Source: Entomohabitans teleogrylli
GTDB taxonomy: Bacteria; Pseudomonadota; Gammaproteobacteria; Enterobacterales; Enterobacteriaceae
Assembly: GCF_001484765.1 (NCBI RefSeq)
Contig: NZ_KQ947378.1
Span: forward strand, 179,789-243,788
Direction of reading: 5' to 3'
DNA: 64,000 bases
Shown here: in pieces, positions 53,978 to 64,000 of the stretch
Numbering within the stretch: position 1 is the first letter of the stretch
How the letters are laid out: every line of letters begins with the position of its first letter
The notes under the pieces: generated by a model
What the model saw: only the letters and a program-made list of their open reading frames with translations
Told to the model about the DNA's origin: nothing
Database searches by the model: none
Translations under genes and position numbers: made by a program

Positions 53978-55165
53978 ATGAGTGACTATCATCACGGCGT
54001 GCAGGTCGTCGAAATCAACGACGGCACCCGCGTCATTTCCACTGTCTCGACAGCGGTCATCGGTATGGTCTGCACGGCCAGCGATGCTGACGCCGCAACA
54101 TTTCCCCTTAATGAACCGGCACTGATTACGAATGTACAGACCGCGATTGGTAAGGCCGGTAAAAAGGGCACCCTGTCTGCGTCGCTTCAGGCTATCGCCG
54201 ACCAGTCAAAGCCGGTCATTGTGGTGGTCCGTGTGGAGGAGGGCGCCGGCAACGATGAGGATGCTCTCGCGCAGACGGTTTCAAATATCATCGGCACCAC
54301 GGATGAGAATGGCAAATATACCGGCATGAAAGCGCTGTTAACTGCGGAGGCGGTAACCGGCGTAAAACCCCGTATTATCGGCGTGCCGGGACTGGATACG
54401 CAGGCGGTATCAACGGCGCTGGCGTCAGTCTGTCAGAAGCTGCGCGCTTTTGGCTATGTCAGCGCGTGGGACTGTCGGACGGTTTCTGAGGCCAGGCTGT
54501 ACCGCGATAACTTCAGCCAGCGTGAGCTGATGGTCATCTGGCCGGATTTTCTGGCATGGGACACCACGGCGAACGCCGGCACAACGGCTTACGCCACTGC
54601 GCGGGCGCTGGGGCTGCGGGCGAAAATCGACCAGGACACCGGCTGGCATAAAACCCTGTCAAATGTGGGCGTCAATGGCGTCACCGGTATCAGTGCGTCT
54701 GTCTTCTGGGATTTGCAGGAATCCGGTACTGATGCCGATCTCCTCAATGAGGCCGGGGTGACCACCCTGATCCGCAAAGAGGGTTTCCGCTTCTGGGGAA
54801 ACCGGACCTGCTCTGATGACCCGCTTTTCCTGTTTGAGAACTACACCCGCACTGCACAGGTGATCGCCGACACCATGGCTGAGGGGCATATGTGGGCGGT
54901 GGATAAGCCGGTCACTGCGACGCTTATCCGCGACATCGTGGAAGGTATTAACGCGAAGTTCCGCGAGCTGAAAACGAATGGGTACATCGTTGATGCGCAG
55001 TGCTGGTTTGACGAAAGCGCCAACGATGAGGAAACCCTGAAGGCCGGAAAGCTCATTCTGGATTACGACTATACGCCGGTCCCGCCGCTGGAAAACCTGA
55101 CGTTACGCCAGCGTATCACTGACAAATATCTGGCGAATCTTATCTCGTCAGTCAACAACAGTTAA
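53978..55165 (+). CDS. FI: Tail sheath protein gpFI
   Basis: A 395-residue contractile sheath subunit (YHHGVQVVEINDGTRVISTV; FWGNRTCSDDPLFLFENYTR; DYDYTPVPPLENLTLRQRIT). Contraction drives the tube into the host. Confidence 0.96.
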   Translation: MSDYHHGVQVVEINDGTRVISTVSTAVIGMVCTASDADAATFPLNEPALITNVQTAIGKAGKKGTLSASLQAIADQSKPVIVVVRVEEGAGNDEDALAQTVSNIIGTTDENGKYTGMKALLTAEAVTGVKPRIIGVPGLDTQAVSTALASVCQKLRAFGYVSAWDCRTVSEARLYRDNFSQRELMVIWPDFLAWDTTANAGTTAYATARALGLRAKIDQDTGWHKTLSNVGVNGVTGISASVFWDLQESGTDADLLNEAGVTTLIRKEGFRFWGNRTCSDDPLFLFENYTRTAQVIADTMAEGHMWAVDKPVTATLIRDIVEGINAKFRELKTNGYIVDAQCWFDESANDEETLKAGKLILDYDYTPVPPLENLTLRQRITDKYLANLISSVNNS

Positions 55166-55177
55166 GGAGTCTGACTG

Positions 55178-55696
55178 ATGGCATTACCGCGCAAGCTCAA
55201 GTACATGAATCTTTTTTATGACGGCGTCAGTTTTATGGGGGTCGCACAGTCGGTGACTCTGCCTAAGCTGACCCGCAAACTGGAGAACTACCGTGGCGCC
55301 GGTATGAATGGCAGCGCCCCGGTGGATCTGGGTCTGGATGATGATGCCCTGTCGATGGAGTTTTCTGTCGGCGGATTTCCTGATGAAGCCATCTGGTCGC
55401 TGTACGGGGCCGTTGGTGTTGATGCGGTACCGTTGCGTTTTGCCGGTTCTTACCAGCGGGACGACACCGGGGAAACTATCCCCGTTGAAGTGGTGATGCG
55501 TGGCCGCCAGAAAGAAGTCGATACTGGTGAAGGTAAGCAGGGTGAAGATACTGAATCAAAAATCCCGGTGATCTGCACGTACTACAAGCTGACCATGAAC
55601 GGAAAGGTGATGGTGGAAATTGACACCGTGAACATGGTGGAGAACGTCAACGGCAATAATCGCCTGGAACAGCACCGCCGGAATATCGGCCTGTAA
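55178..55696 (+). CDS. FII: Tail tube protein gpFII
   Basis: A 172-residue tube subunit (ALPRKLKYMNLFYDGVSFMG; LTMNGKVMVEIDTVNMVENV). AAGGAG precedes the ATG. Confidence 0.96.
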   Translation: MALPRKLKYMNLFYDGVSFMGVAQSVTLPKLTRKLENYRGAGMNGSAPVDLGLDDDALSMEFSVGGFPDEAIWSLYGAVGVDAVPLRFAGSYQRDDTGETIPVEVVMRGRQKEVDTGEGKQGEDTESKIPVICTYYKLTMNGKVMVEIDTVNMVENVNGNNRLEQHRRNIGL

Positions 55697-55705
55697 TACC
55701 TGAAT

Positions 55706-55744
55706 GACCGGTCAGCACAATGGCCGGTCCTTTTTCCCTTTTTT
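55706..55744 (+). terminator. Terminator between FII and E
   Basis: GACCGG / CCGGTC stem followed by TTTTTCCCTTTTTT. It probably attenuates transcription so E and T are made in smaller amounts than sheath and tube. Confidence 0.75.
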
Positions 55745-55762
55745 GACAGAGTAGAAATCATC

Positions 55763-56077
55763 ATGAAAAAAGAGAACGTAACGACTGAAAATCAGAACAT
55801 TATCACCCTGGAAAATCCCATCCGACGCGGGGAGGAGCTGGTTAGTCAGGTTACCCTGATGAAACCCAATGCGGGCACGCTGCGCGGCGTGTCGCTGGCC
55901 GCGCTGGCGACTTCTGATGTCGATGCCCTGATTAAGGTACTGCCACGCATGACATACCCGTCGCTGACTGAGTATGAGGTGTCAATGATGGAATGGCCGG
56001 ACCTGATGTCGTTTGCCGGTAAGGTGGTCGGTTTTTTGTCCGGGAATTCGGGACAACAGAGTTCCCTTCCCGGCTGA
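55763..56077 (+). CDS. E: Tail assembly chaperone gpE
   Basis: A 104-residue tail chaperone (NIITLENPIRRGEELVSQVT; EYEVSMMEWPDLMSFAGKVV). The slippery heptamer TTTTTTG at 56032-56038 is in frame as T-TTT-TTG near its end, giving the longer E' product by a -1 shift. Confidence 0.92.
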   Translation: MKKENVTTENQNIITLENPIRRGEELVSQVTLMKPNAGTLRGVSLAALATSDVDALIKVLPRMTYPSLTEYEVSMMEWPDLMSFAGKVVGFLSGNSGQQSSLPG

Positions 56078-56211
56078 CTGTTGATGACCTGATGGCGGAT
56101 ATCGCGGTGATCTTCCACTGGCCGCCGTCAGAGCTTTATTCCCTCGGTCTGACCGATCTCCTTATCTGGCGCGAAAAGGCGCTACAGCGAAGCGGGAATA
56201 CCAGTGAGTAA
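55763..56211 (+). CDS. E': gpE+E' frameshift product
   Basis: A -1 slip at 56032-56038 (TTTTTTG) continues in a second frame for 57 codons after the site: EFPSRLTVDDLMADIAVIFH, then WPPSELYSLGLTDLLIWREK, stop TAA 56209-56211. The E' part binds the tape measure in related phages. The stop overlaps the GTG start of T. As in P2 and lambda G/GT. Confidence 0.9.
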
Positions 56212-58645
56212 CAACGTAAAGATTGAAGTGCTGCTCAGGGCTGTGGATCAGGCTACCCGTCCGTTTAAATCCATCCGCACAGCCAGTAAATCGCTGTCGG
56301 GTGATATACGGGACACGCAGAAAACCCTGCGCGATCTGAACGGCCAGGCGTCCCGTATTGACGGGTTTCGCAAATCCAGTGCGCAACTGGCGGTGACCGG
56401 GCAGGCGTTGAAGAAAGCGAAACAGGAAGCGGCGGCGCTGGCTATCCAGTTTAAAAAGACCACTAACCCCACCCGGGAACAGGCGCGGGCCATGGAGGCT
56501 GCCCGGCGCAGTGCGGCAGAGCTTCAGGCGAAGCACAACAGTCTGCGACTGGCTGTGCAGCGCCAGCGGCAGGAACTGAGTCAGGCTGGAATCAATACCC
56601 GGTCACTGGCGGCAGATGAGCGGCGTCTGAAGGCGTCTATCGGTGAAACCACCACACAACTTAACCGGCAGCGGGAAGCGCTGGCACGGGTCAGTACCCA
56701 ACAGGCGCGCCTGAATGCCGTTAAATCCCGTTATCAGGCCGGTAAGTCACTGGCCGGAAGTGCGGCGTCCGTGGGGGCTATGGGGGTGGGTATGGCGACG
56801 GCGGGTATTGTGGCCGGCAGTAAAGTACTCAGGCCGGGCTATGACTTTTCGCTGAAAAACTCAGAGCTTCAGGCTGTGCTTGGGGTGGCGAAAGACTCAG
56901 CCGAAATGACGGCACTGCGTAAGCAGGCGCGCCAGCTCGGCGACAATACCGCCGCCTCAGCGGATGATGCGGCAGGAGCTCAAATCATCATCGCCAAAGG
57001 GGGCGGGGATGCAGAGGCCATACAGGCGATCACACCGGTCACCCTCAATATGGCGCTGGCAAACCGCCAGACGATGGAGGAGAACGCCGCGCTGCTGATG
57101 GGGATGAAATCCGCTTTTCAGCTTTCTAATGACACTGTGGGTCACATCGGCGATGTGCTCTCCATGACGATGAACAAGACCGCCGCTGATTTCAGCGGGC
57201 TGAGTGATGCGCTCACCTATGCGGCACCGGTGGCGAAGAACGCCGGGATCAGCATTGAGCAGGCCGCCGCGATGGTGGGGACGCTGCACGATGCCAAAAT
57301 TACCGGCTCAATGGCCGGTACCGGCAGCCGTGCGGTGATCACCCGGTTGCAGGCGCCAACCGGTAAAGCCTGGGCGGCGATTAAAGAGCTGGGCGTGAAG
57401 ACGGCGGATAAAAAAGGGAATATGCGCCCGTTGTTTACCATCCTGAAGGAAATGCAGACCAGCTTTGAGAAAAACCGGTTAGGAACGGCGCAGCGGGCCG
57501 AATATATGAAGGCCATTTTTGGGGAGGAAGCCAGCTCGTCGGCGGCGGTCCTGATGGCGGCGGCATCGTCCGGCAAACTCGACCAGCTTACGGCCACCCT
57601 GAAAACATCGGACGGGAAGACGGCAGAACTGGTAAAGGTCATGCAGGATAACCTTGGCGGTGATTTTAAGGAGTTTCAGTCAGCGTATGAGGCAGTCGGG
57701 ACAGATCTGTTTGACCAGCAGGAATCGTCACTCCGTAAGCTGGTACAGACGGCCACCACTTATATGCTGAAGCTGGATAACTGGATCACCCGTAACAAAG
57801 GACTGGCGCAGACCCTGACCGCCGTCGGCGGCGCGGCGCTGGGCGTGATTGGTGCGGTTGGCGCAATTGGCCTGCTCTCCTGGCCGGTGGTCGCCGGTAT
57901 CAATGCGATTATCGGTGTTGTCGGGATGATGGGGAGCGTCTTCTCGACGGTCTGTGGTGGCGTGGTGACGGCGATTGGTGCCATCTCCTGGCCAGTGGTG
58001 GCCGTGGTGGCGGCTGTCGTCGGCGCGGCGGTACTGATCCGTAAATACTGGGAGCCCGTCAGCGCCTTTTTTGCGGGCGTGGTGGAGGGGCTGAGACTGG
58101 CCTTTGCGCCGGTGGCGGAGTTGTTCGCCCCGCTTAAGCCGGTGTTTGAGACGCTGGGAGGCTGGCTGGCGAAAATCTGGCAGTGGTTTAAAGACCTGAT
58201 CGAGCCGGTAAAGGCCAGCAAGGAAACTCTGGACAGTTGCCGGAATGCCGGCGTGCTGTTTGGTCAGGCTATCGGCAATGCACTGACGATGCCGATCCGG
58301 TTATTTGATTCACTGCGGGACAAAGCCACCTGGCTGCTGGAAAAACTCGGCATCATTAAAAAAGAGTCTTCAGATATTGATCAAAAAGCAGAGAGGCCCG
58401 GGGCCACCGCGTATGGTGCGGGCGGTTATATTCCGGCGACGAGCAGTTACGGCGGGTATAACGCGTATCAGCCTGTAACGGCGCCGGCGGGCCGGTCATA
58501 TATCGATCAGAGCCGCAGTGAATATCATGTCAGTATCACTCACCCGGTACCGGGCGGTCAGCTTGATCGCCAGCTACAGGATGCACTCGAAAAATACGAG
58601 CGGGATAAACGGGCGCGCCAGCGTGCCGGTATGGGGCATGACTGA
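56204..58645 (+). CDS. T: Tape measure protein gpT
   Basis: An 813-residue tail-length ruler. The first 160 residues are coiled coil (KSIRTASKSLSGDIRDTQKT; DERRLKASIGETTTQLNRQR), followed by a TP901-like core (EQAAAMVGTLHDAKITGSMA), hydrophobic helices at about 530-610 (GGAALGVIGAVGAIGLLSWP) and a C-terminal helix. GTG start at 56204 inside the E' stop. Length fits a P2-sized tail. Confidence 0.95.
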   Translation: MSNNVKIEVLLRAVDQATRPFKSIRTASKSLSGDIRDTQKTLRDLNGQASRIDGFRKSSAQLAVTGQALKKAKQEAAALAIQFKKTTNPTREQARAMEAARRSAAELQAKHNSLRLAVQRQRQELSQAGINTRSLAADERRLKASIGETTTQLNRQREALARVSTQQARLNAVKSRYQAGKSLAGSAASVGAMGVGMATAGIVAGSKVLRPGYDFSLKNSELQAVLGVAKDSAEMTALRKQARQLGDNTAASADDAAGAQIIIAKGGGDAEAIQAITPVTLNMALANRQTMEENAALLMGMKSAFQLSNDTVGHIGDVLSMTMNKTAADFSGLSDALTYAAPVAKNAGISIEQAAAMVGTLHDAKITGSMAGTGSRAVITRLQAPTGKAWAAIKELGVKTADKKGNMRPLFTILKEMQTSFEKNRLGTAQRAEYMKAIFGEEASSSAAVLMAAASSGKLDQLTATLKTSDGKTAELVKVMQDNLGGDFKEFQSAYEAVGTDLFDQQESSLRKLVQTATTYMLKLDNWITRNKGLAQTLTAVGGAALGVIGAVGAIGLLSWPVVAGINAIIGVVGMMGSVFSTVCGGVVTAIGAISWPVVAVVAAVVGAAVLIRKYWEPVSAFFAGVVEGLRLAFAPVAELFAPLKPVFETLGGWLAKIWQWFKDLIEPVKASKETLDSCRNAGVLFGQAIGNALTMPIRLFDSLRDKATWLLEKLGIIKKESSDIDQKAERPGATAYGAGGYIPATSSYGGYNAYQPVTAPAGRSYIDQSRSEYHVSITHPVPGGQLDRQLQDALEKYERDKRARQRAGMGHD

Positions 58646-58659
58646 GGAGGACAGCGACA

Positions 58660-59139
58660 ATGATGCTTGCTTTAGGACTGTTTGTTTTTATGCGCCAGAC
58701 GCTGCCCTATCAGAACTGGCAGCGCAGCGCGGACTACCGGTGGTCACCTAACAGCCGTGTGGGTAAACGTGCCGCTTTTCAGTACCTCGGCCCGGATGAG
58801 GAGCGGATCACGCTGAGCGGTATCCTGTACCCTGAAATCACCGGCGGCAGGCTTTCCATGCTGGCTGTCAATATGATGGCCGATGAGGGGCGGGCGTGGC
58901 CGCTGATTGGTGGAGACGGCACGATATACGGCATGTATGTCATAAAAAATGTCAGTGATACGAAGACGGTATTTTTTGCGGATGGTACGCCGCGAAAAAT
59001 TGAGTTTACCCTGAGCCTGACCCGGGTCGATGAGTCGCTGGCGTCCCTGTATGGCGATATCCAGAAACAGGCGGAAGTGCTGATTGATAAGGCCGGGAGC
59101 GCTGCTGCGTCACTGGCTGGCATGGTGGGGGTGGGCTGA
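58660..59139 (+). CDS. U: Tail protein gpU
   Basis: A 159-residue tail protein (MLALGLFVFMRQTLPYQNWQ; GRAWPLIGGDGTIYGMYVIK). GAGGAGG precedes the ATG. The stop touches the D start. Confidence 0.93.
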   Translation: MMLALGLFVFMRQTLPYQNWQRSADYRWSPNSRVGKRAAFQYLGPDEERITLSGILYPEITGGRLSMLAVNMMADEGRAWPLIGGDGTIYGMYVIKNVSDTKTVFFADGTPRKIEFTLSLTRVDESLASLYGDIQKQAEVLIDKAGSAAASLAGMVGVG

Positions 59140-60296
59140 TGCTGAATGCGCTGACATGGGGAGCAGATGCGACACTCACGCCTGATTTTATGCTGACTGT
59201 CGGAAAAGAAGATATCACGCAGGACATCAGTGAACGGTTAATCAGCCTGACGATGACAGATAACCGGGGCTTTGAGGCTGACCAGCTCGATATTGAAATC
59301 GACGACAGTGACGGACGGGTCGAGTTACCGCTCAGGGGGGCGGTGCTGACGTTATATCTGGGGTGGAAGGGGTCGGCGCTGGTCGGTAAGGGGCGGTTTA
59401 CGGTTGATGAAATTGAGCACAGGGGGGCGCCGGATACGGTGACGGTTCGCGCCCGCAGCGCTGACTTTCGTGGGACGCTCAATTCCCGGCGTGAGGGGTC
59501 ATGGCATGATACCACCCTGGGCGCAATAGTGGAGGCGATAGCCTCCCGTAATAAGCTGGCGGCCAGCGTGACAGAGAGTCTGGCCGGTATCCCTGTTTCC
59601 CATATCGACCAGTCCCAGGAGTCTGACGCAAAATTCCTGACCCGGCTTGCGGAGCGGAACGGCGGTGAGGTCTCGGTAAAGGCCGGAAAGCTGCTTTTCC
59701 TGAAGGCGGGGAGGGGAGTGACTGCCAGCGGCAAGCCCATCCCGGAAATCACCCTCACGCGCAGCGATGGCGACCGGCACCAGTTTGCCATTGCCGATCG
59801 GGGTGCCTATACCGGCGTGACCGCTAAATGGCTGCATACCAAAGACCCCAGGCAGCAGGCGCAAAAGGTGAAGCTGAAACGCAAGCCAAAAGAGCAACAG
59901 CTCAGGGCGCTACAGCACCCGAAGGCGAAAGCGACGAGCAAGCCGAAGGCCAGAAAGGAGCAGGAAGCACGGGAAGGGGAATACATGGCCGGTGAGGCGG
60001 ACAACGTTTTCGCCCTGACGACGATATACGCCACCAGGGCTCAGGCCATGCGCGCTGCTCAGGCGAAATGGGACAAATTACAGCGCGGTGTGGCGGAGTT
60101 CTCTATTAGTCTGGCAACGGGACGGGCGGATATTTACCCGGAAACGCCGGTACGAGTATCCGGGTTTAAGCGGGTCATTGATGAGCAGGCGTGGATCATC
60201 ACGAAGGTGACGCATTCGCTCAGCACCAGTGGTTACACGACGGTGCTGGAACTTGAGGTTAAGTTGTCGGATGTCGAGTACGAGGAGGAAGATTAA
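59139..60296 (+). CDS. D: Tail protein gpD
   Basis: A 385-residue baseplate hub protein (late control gpD/Mu gp44 fold: SLTMTDNRGFEADQLDIEID; YTGVTAKWLHTKDPRQQAQK). A Lys-rich insert (about residues 245-280, KLKRKPKEQQLRALQHPKAK) is present. Last gene of the F operon before ogr. Confidence 0.93.
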   Translation: MLNALTWGADATLTPDFMLTVGKEDITQDISERLISLTMTDNRGFEADQLDIEIDDSDGRVELPLRGAVLTLYLGWKGSALVGKGRFTVDEIEHRGAPDTVTVRARSADFRGTLNSRREGSWHDTTLGAIVEAIASRNKLAASVTESLAGIPVSHIDQSQESDAKFLTRLAERNGGEVSVKAGKLLFLKAGRGVTASGKPIPEITLTRSDGDRHQFAIADRGAYTGVTAKWLHTKDPRQQAQKVKLKRKPKEQQLRALQHPKAKATSKPKARKEQEAREGEYMAGEADNVFALTTIYATRAQAMRAAQAKWDKLQRGVAEFSISLATGRADIYPETPVRVSGFKRVIDEQAWIITKVTHSLSTSGYTTVLELEVKLSDVEYEEED

Positions 60297-60385
60297 ATTC
60301 CATTTTGTGATTTATTGGAAAATAAATTCACATTTTATGAATTTTTGAGTAATGTTATATCACTTTTCGGGTTTATGGGGGTCAT

Positions 60386-60604
60386 ATGTTTCACTGTCCT
60401 AAGTGTCAGCACGCCGCCCACGCGCGCACCAGCCGTTATCTGAGTGAAAACACCAAAGAACGCTACCACCAGTGCACAAACATTAATTGCAGTTGCACCT
60501 TTGTGACGATGGAGTCTATTGAGCGCTTTATCGTTACGCCGGGGCATGTCAAACCAGTGCCACCACACCCGGTAAGGGGTGGACAGGAATCGCTTTGGAT
60601 GTGA
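60386..60604 (+). CDS. ogr: Ogr/Delta-type late gene activator
   Basis: A 72-residue zinc-finger activator of the late promoters. The Cys ligands are FHCPKCQH and CTNINCSC, the Ogr/Delta pattern. It interacts with the RNA polymerase alpha subunit in P2. Last gene of the prophage. Confidence 0.93.
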   Translation: MFHCPKCQHAAHARTSRYLSENTKERYHQCTNINCSCTFVTMESIERFIVTPGHVKPVPPHPVRGGQESLWM

Positions 60605-60608
60605 AGAG

Positions 60609-60634
60609 AACCCCGCAGAATGCGGGGTTTTTTA
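60609..60634 (+). terminator. Terminator after ogr
   Basis: AACCCCGCA / TGCGGGGTT hairpin followed by TTTTAT just past the ogr stop. Confidence 0.9.
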
Positions 60635-60671
60635 TAACTGCCTTTAAGAGTGTATAAAATAGATCGCCATT

Positions 60672-60795
60672 TTATCGCCACTCCTGATATAAAAAGCAAA
60701 AAAGCCACCTCAAAGGGTGACTTAACTTTTTGATATTGCTATCGAATTCTGGTGGCCCCTCCCCGGCTTGAACGGGGGACCAAGCGATTATGAGT
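60672..60795. repeat. attR (124-bp direct repeat with 25582-25705)
   Basis: Right copy of the att repeat, inside the 3' part of the intact tRNA. On the minus strand it includes the tRNA terminator hairpin (AAGTCACC / GGTGGCTT, then TTTT). A core tRNA half plus about 80 bases beyond it are duplicated. Confidence 0.93.
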
Positions 60796-60825
60796 CGCCT
60801 GCTCTAACCACTGAGCTAAGGGGCC
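60750..60825 (-). tRNA. tRNA-Ile (CAU anticodon, lysidine-type)
   Basis: A 76-base cloverleaf read on the minus strand: GGCCCCTTAGCTCAGTGG at the 5' end, anticodon stem GCGACTCATAATCGC with CAU, T arm with GTTCAAG, and encoded CCA. This matches enteric tRNA-Ile2 (ileX type), whose C34 becomes lysidine to read AUA. The 3' half comes from the phage; the gene is intact. It neighbours mug, as in E. coli. Confidence 0.95.
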
Positions 60826-60950
60826 GTGGCGAGGGATTATAATGTAACAGGGGGCGTCAATCCAGCCTCAATGGTACAGATGCTGTTTTTATAAACAACC
60901 GGCTGATAAAGCCTGATAATTCAGGAATCTGAACATCTTAAGGAGAGAAA

Positions 60951-61469
60951 ATGGTTGCCGATATTCTGGCTCCGGGGCTGAGGGTGGTTTTTTGCGGAAT
61001 TAATCCCGGGAAGTCATCTGCCCATACCGGTTTCCCTTTCGCCCATCCGGCGAATCGTTTCTGGAAAGTTATCCATCTGGCCGGGTTTACCGGGCGCCAG
61101 CTTAAACCGGAAGAAGCGCAGCTATTGCCGGAGTGGGGATGCGGGGTGACGAAACTGGTGGAGCGGCCTACGATACAGGCCAGTGAGGTTGGCCTGGATG
61201 AACTGCGCGCCGGAGGACGAGAACTGGAGCGTAAAATCATCCGGTATCAGCCCGCTGCCCTGGCGATGCTGGGTAAGCAGGCCTGGGAACAGGCCAGCGG
61301 GCGTCGCGGTATCCGCTGGGGGAAGCAGGAATATCGGATAGGTGAGACGCAGATATGGGTATTGCCAAATCCCAGCGGACTTAACCGCGCCTCGCTGGAG
61401 CAACTGGTGGCCGCTTACAGGGAACTTTATGATGCTTTGGCAACGGAGAACCAGCGGCAGTCCGTTTAA
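60951..61469 (+). CDS. mug: G/U mismatch-specific DNA glycosylase
   Basis: A 172-residue Mug/TDG enzyme that removes uracil and ethenocytosine opposite G. Active-site motif [12 protein letters not shown] holds the catalytic Asn; NPSGLNRAS is the second (intercalating) motif. AGGAG precedes the ATG. It is convergent with rpoD, the enteric arrangement. Confidence 0.95.
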   Translation: MVADILAPGLRVVFCGINPGKSSAHTGFPFAHPANRFWKVIHLAGFTGRQLKPEEAQLLPEWGCGVTKLVERPTIQASEVGLDELRAGGRELERKIIRYQPAALAMLGKQAWEQASGRRGIRWGKQEYRIGETQIWVLPNPSGLNRASLEQLVAAYRELYDALATENQRQSV

Positions 61470-61505
61470 TGCCTGCTTCTGTTGATGACGCGTTCTGACC
61501 GGCAT

Positions 61506-61531
61506 AAAAAAACCCCGCCTGGCGGGGTTTG
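61506..61531. terminator. Bidirectional terminator between mug and rpoD
   Basis: AAACCCCG / CGGGGTTT hairpin with an A-run on the left and a T-run on the right; it can stop both convergent genes. Confidence 0.85.
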
Positions 61532-61552
61532 TGAGTTTAATGCGCCGGACGA

Positions 61553-63391
<1,839 letters not shown>

Positions 63392-63648
63392 AAGACGGTA
63401 TCCACACTAAAGTCATTAGGGTTGGTATCGGTCGGCGAAACCGCCAACTTTGTGTAACAAGGGCCTGCTTATATTAGTGCCGCTGCCCTTCAGTGCGGCT
63501 TTCGGGTTTTCCCGAGTCATAATCGGCAGTTAAGCCGAGGAATTCTGTGCCGCCACGGCATTTACATCTGGACGCCAGCCCGGCTCTCCACGTATGTTAT
63601 AAGCCGTGGAAATCTTTGCCTTACCGGCGCCGGCCTGCGGCGCTGTAA
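63392..63648 (-). promoter_or_regulatory. dnaG-rpoD intergenic region
   Basis: About 257 bases without a gene. On the minus strand a hairpin gccgcac/gcggc lies at about 63479-63502. In E. coli this spacer contains an RNA processing or attenuation site that sets DnaG and sigma-70 levels; I infer the same here. Confidence 0.45.
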
Positions 63649-64000
63649 CTATTTTTTGGCGCGCGCCTGCGTAATGACGCGCACTTCTTCCCGCTCTGCC
63701 GGGGTTAACCCCTGGGTCCGCGAACGGGCAATCAATTCGTTTAACCGCTGCTCAAGCGCTGAGTCAAACAGGTGATCCAGCGCATCAGTGAACGTTTTTT
63801 CTGCAATGTCCTTATCTGCTATATCGTCCCATGTCGCCAGTTTTTCAAGGGTGGCAGCCTCATTTTTGCCGCGATAGTGTTCAAGAATCTGTCCAGTGCT
63901 CATCCCGGGATGAGCAATACACAGCTCGACAAGCTCGCTAAACAATTGCAGCCCCGGCATTTTTTCCTGCTCCAGTCCTGCCAGCGGCGGTACCAGAGCG
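63649..64000 (-). CDS. dnaG: DNA primase, C-terminal part
   Basis: The last 117 codons of DnaG; the gene runs off the window's right end. This is the helicase-binding domain (LQLFSELVELCIAHPGMSTG; WDDIADKDIAEKTFTDALDH; ending ITQARAKK), which contacts DnaB at the replication fork. Confidence 0.95.
   Translation of the reverse strand, partial: ALVPPLAGLEQEKMPGLQLFSELVELCIAHPGMSTGQILEHYRGKNEAATLEKLATWDDIADKDIAEKTFTDALDHLFDSALEQRLNELIARSRTQGLTPAEREEVRVITQARAKK

Larger units (their letters stand above)
25582..60795. mobile_element. P2/186-type prophage integrated in tRNA-Ile(CAU)
   Basis: A complete Peduovirus-like prophage of about 35 kb flanked by 124-bp direct repeats. It carries an integrase next to the left repeat, the 186-type switch (CI, Apl, CII, Tum), gene A, cos, and all P2 late modules in P2 order. 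It also carries several cargo genes. The only missing standard tail gene I notice is the fibre chaperone G. No structural gene is broken, so the phage may be inducible. Confidence 0.95.

Overview
This window is chromosomal DNA from an enteric gamma-proteobacterium (Enterobacterales; Klebsiella/Raoultella/Enterobacter-like). The evidence is the order mug - rpoD - dnaG beside a tRNA-Ile(CAU) gene, the GC-rich coding style, and enteric-type sugar-acid operons. Genus is an inference from gene content; I could not run a taxonomic search.

Positions 1-23,981 are a metabolic region. It starts with an 11-bp tandem repeat and idi (isopentenyl-PP isomerase). Next come a gallate/protocatechuate-type UbiD decarboxylase with a divergent LysR regulator, and a sugar-PTS module made of an SgrR-family regulator, a NagE-type EIICB and a previously unlisted 52-codon SgrT-like small ORF. 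A six-gene operon follows: a TRAP transporter plus epimerase, PfkB kinase and 2-ketoacid reductase. It resembles the Pseudomonas kgu (2-ketogluconate) pathway and sits under a LacI-family gene with a PtxS-like palindrome. A GntR-controlled operon comes next (CtBP-like dehydrogenase, RraA-like protein, 2-keto-3-deoxygalactonate kinase and aldolase, MFS permease, enolase-superfamily dehydratase), a dgo-like aldonate pathway with two extra enzymes. The region ends with a LuxR-type regulator.

Positions 23,982-25,581 are AT-rich, with no intact gene and a decayed FitAB/VapBC toxin-antitoxin pair.

Positions 25,582-60,795 hold a complete P2/186-type prophage in the 3' half of the tRNA-Ile(CAU) gene, bounded by 124-bp direct repeats with two mismatches. 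Order: left-end cargo, integrase, CI, Apl/Cox, CII, Fil and early genes, a PAPS-reductase-like protein, gene A, SOS-controlled Tum, a defence-type reverse transcriptase with a small partner, cos, then the P2 late genes Q P O N M L X, lysis, R S V W J I, an altered tail-fibre block, FI FII E(E') T U D and Ogr. Virion, lysis and regulatory genes look intact, so it may be inducible. The accessory cargo is the most novel part: an ORF joining NrdA-like and GyrA-like N-terminal peptides, a HEPN-motif protein in an operon with the integrase, a membrane-WYL protein, the RT module, and a tail SGNH esterase plus lectin-like protein in place of the usual fibre/chaperone pair.

Positions 60,796-64,000 return to the core chromosome: tRNA-Ile, mug, rpoD and the 3' end of dnaG.
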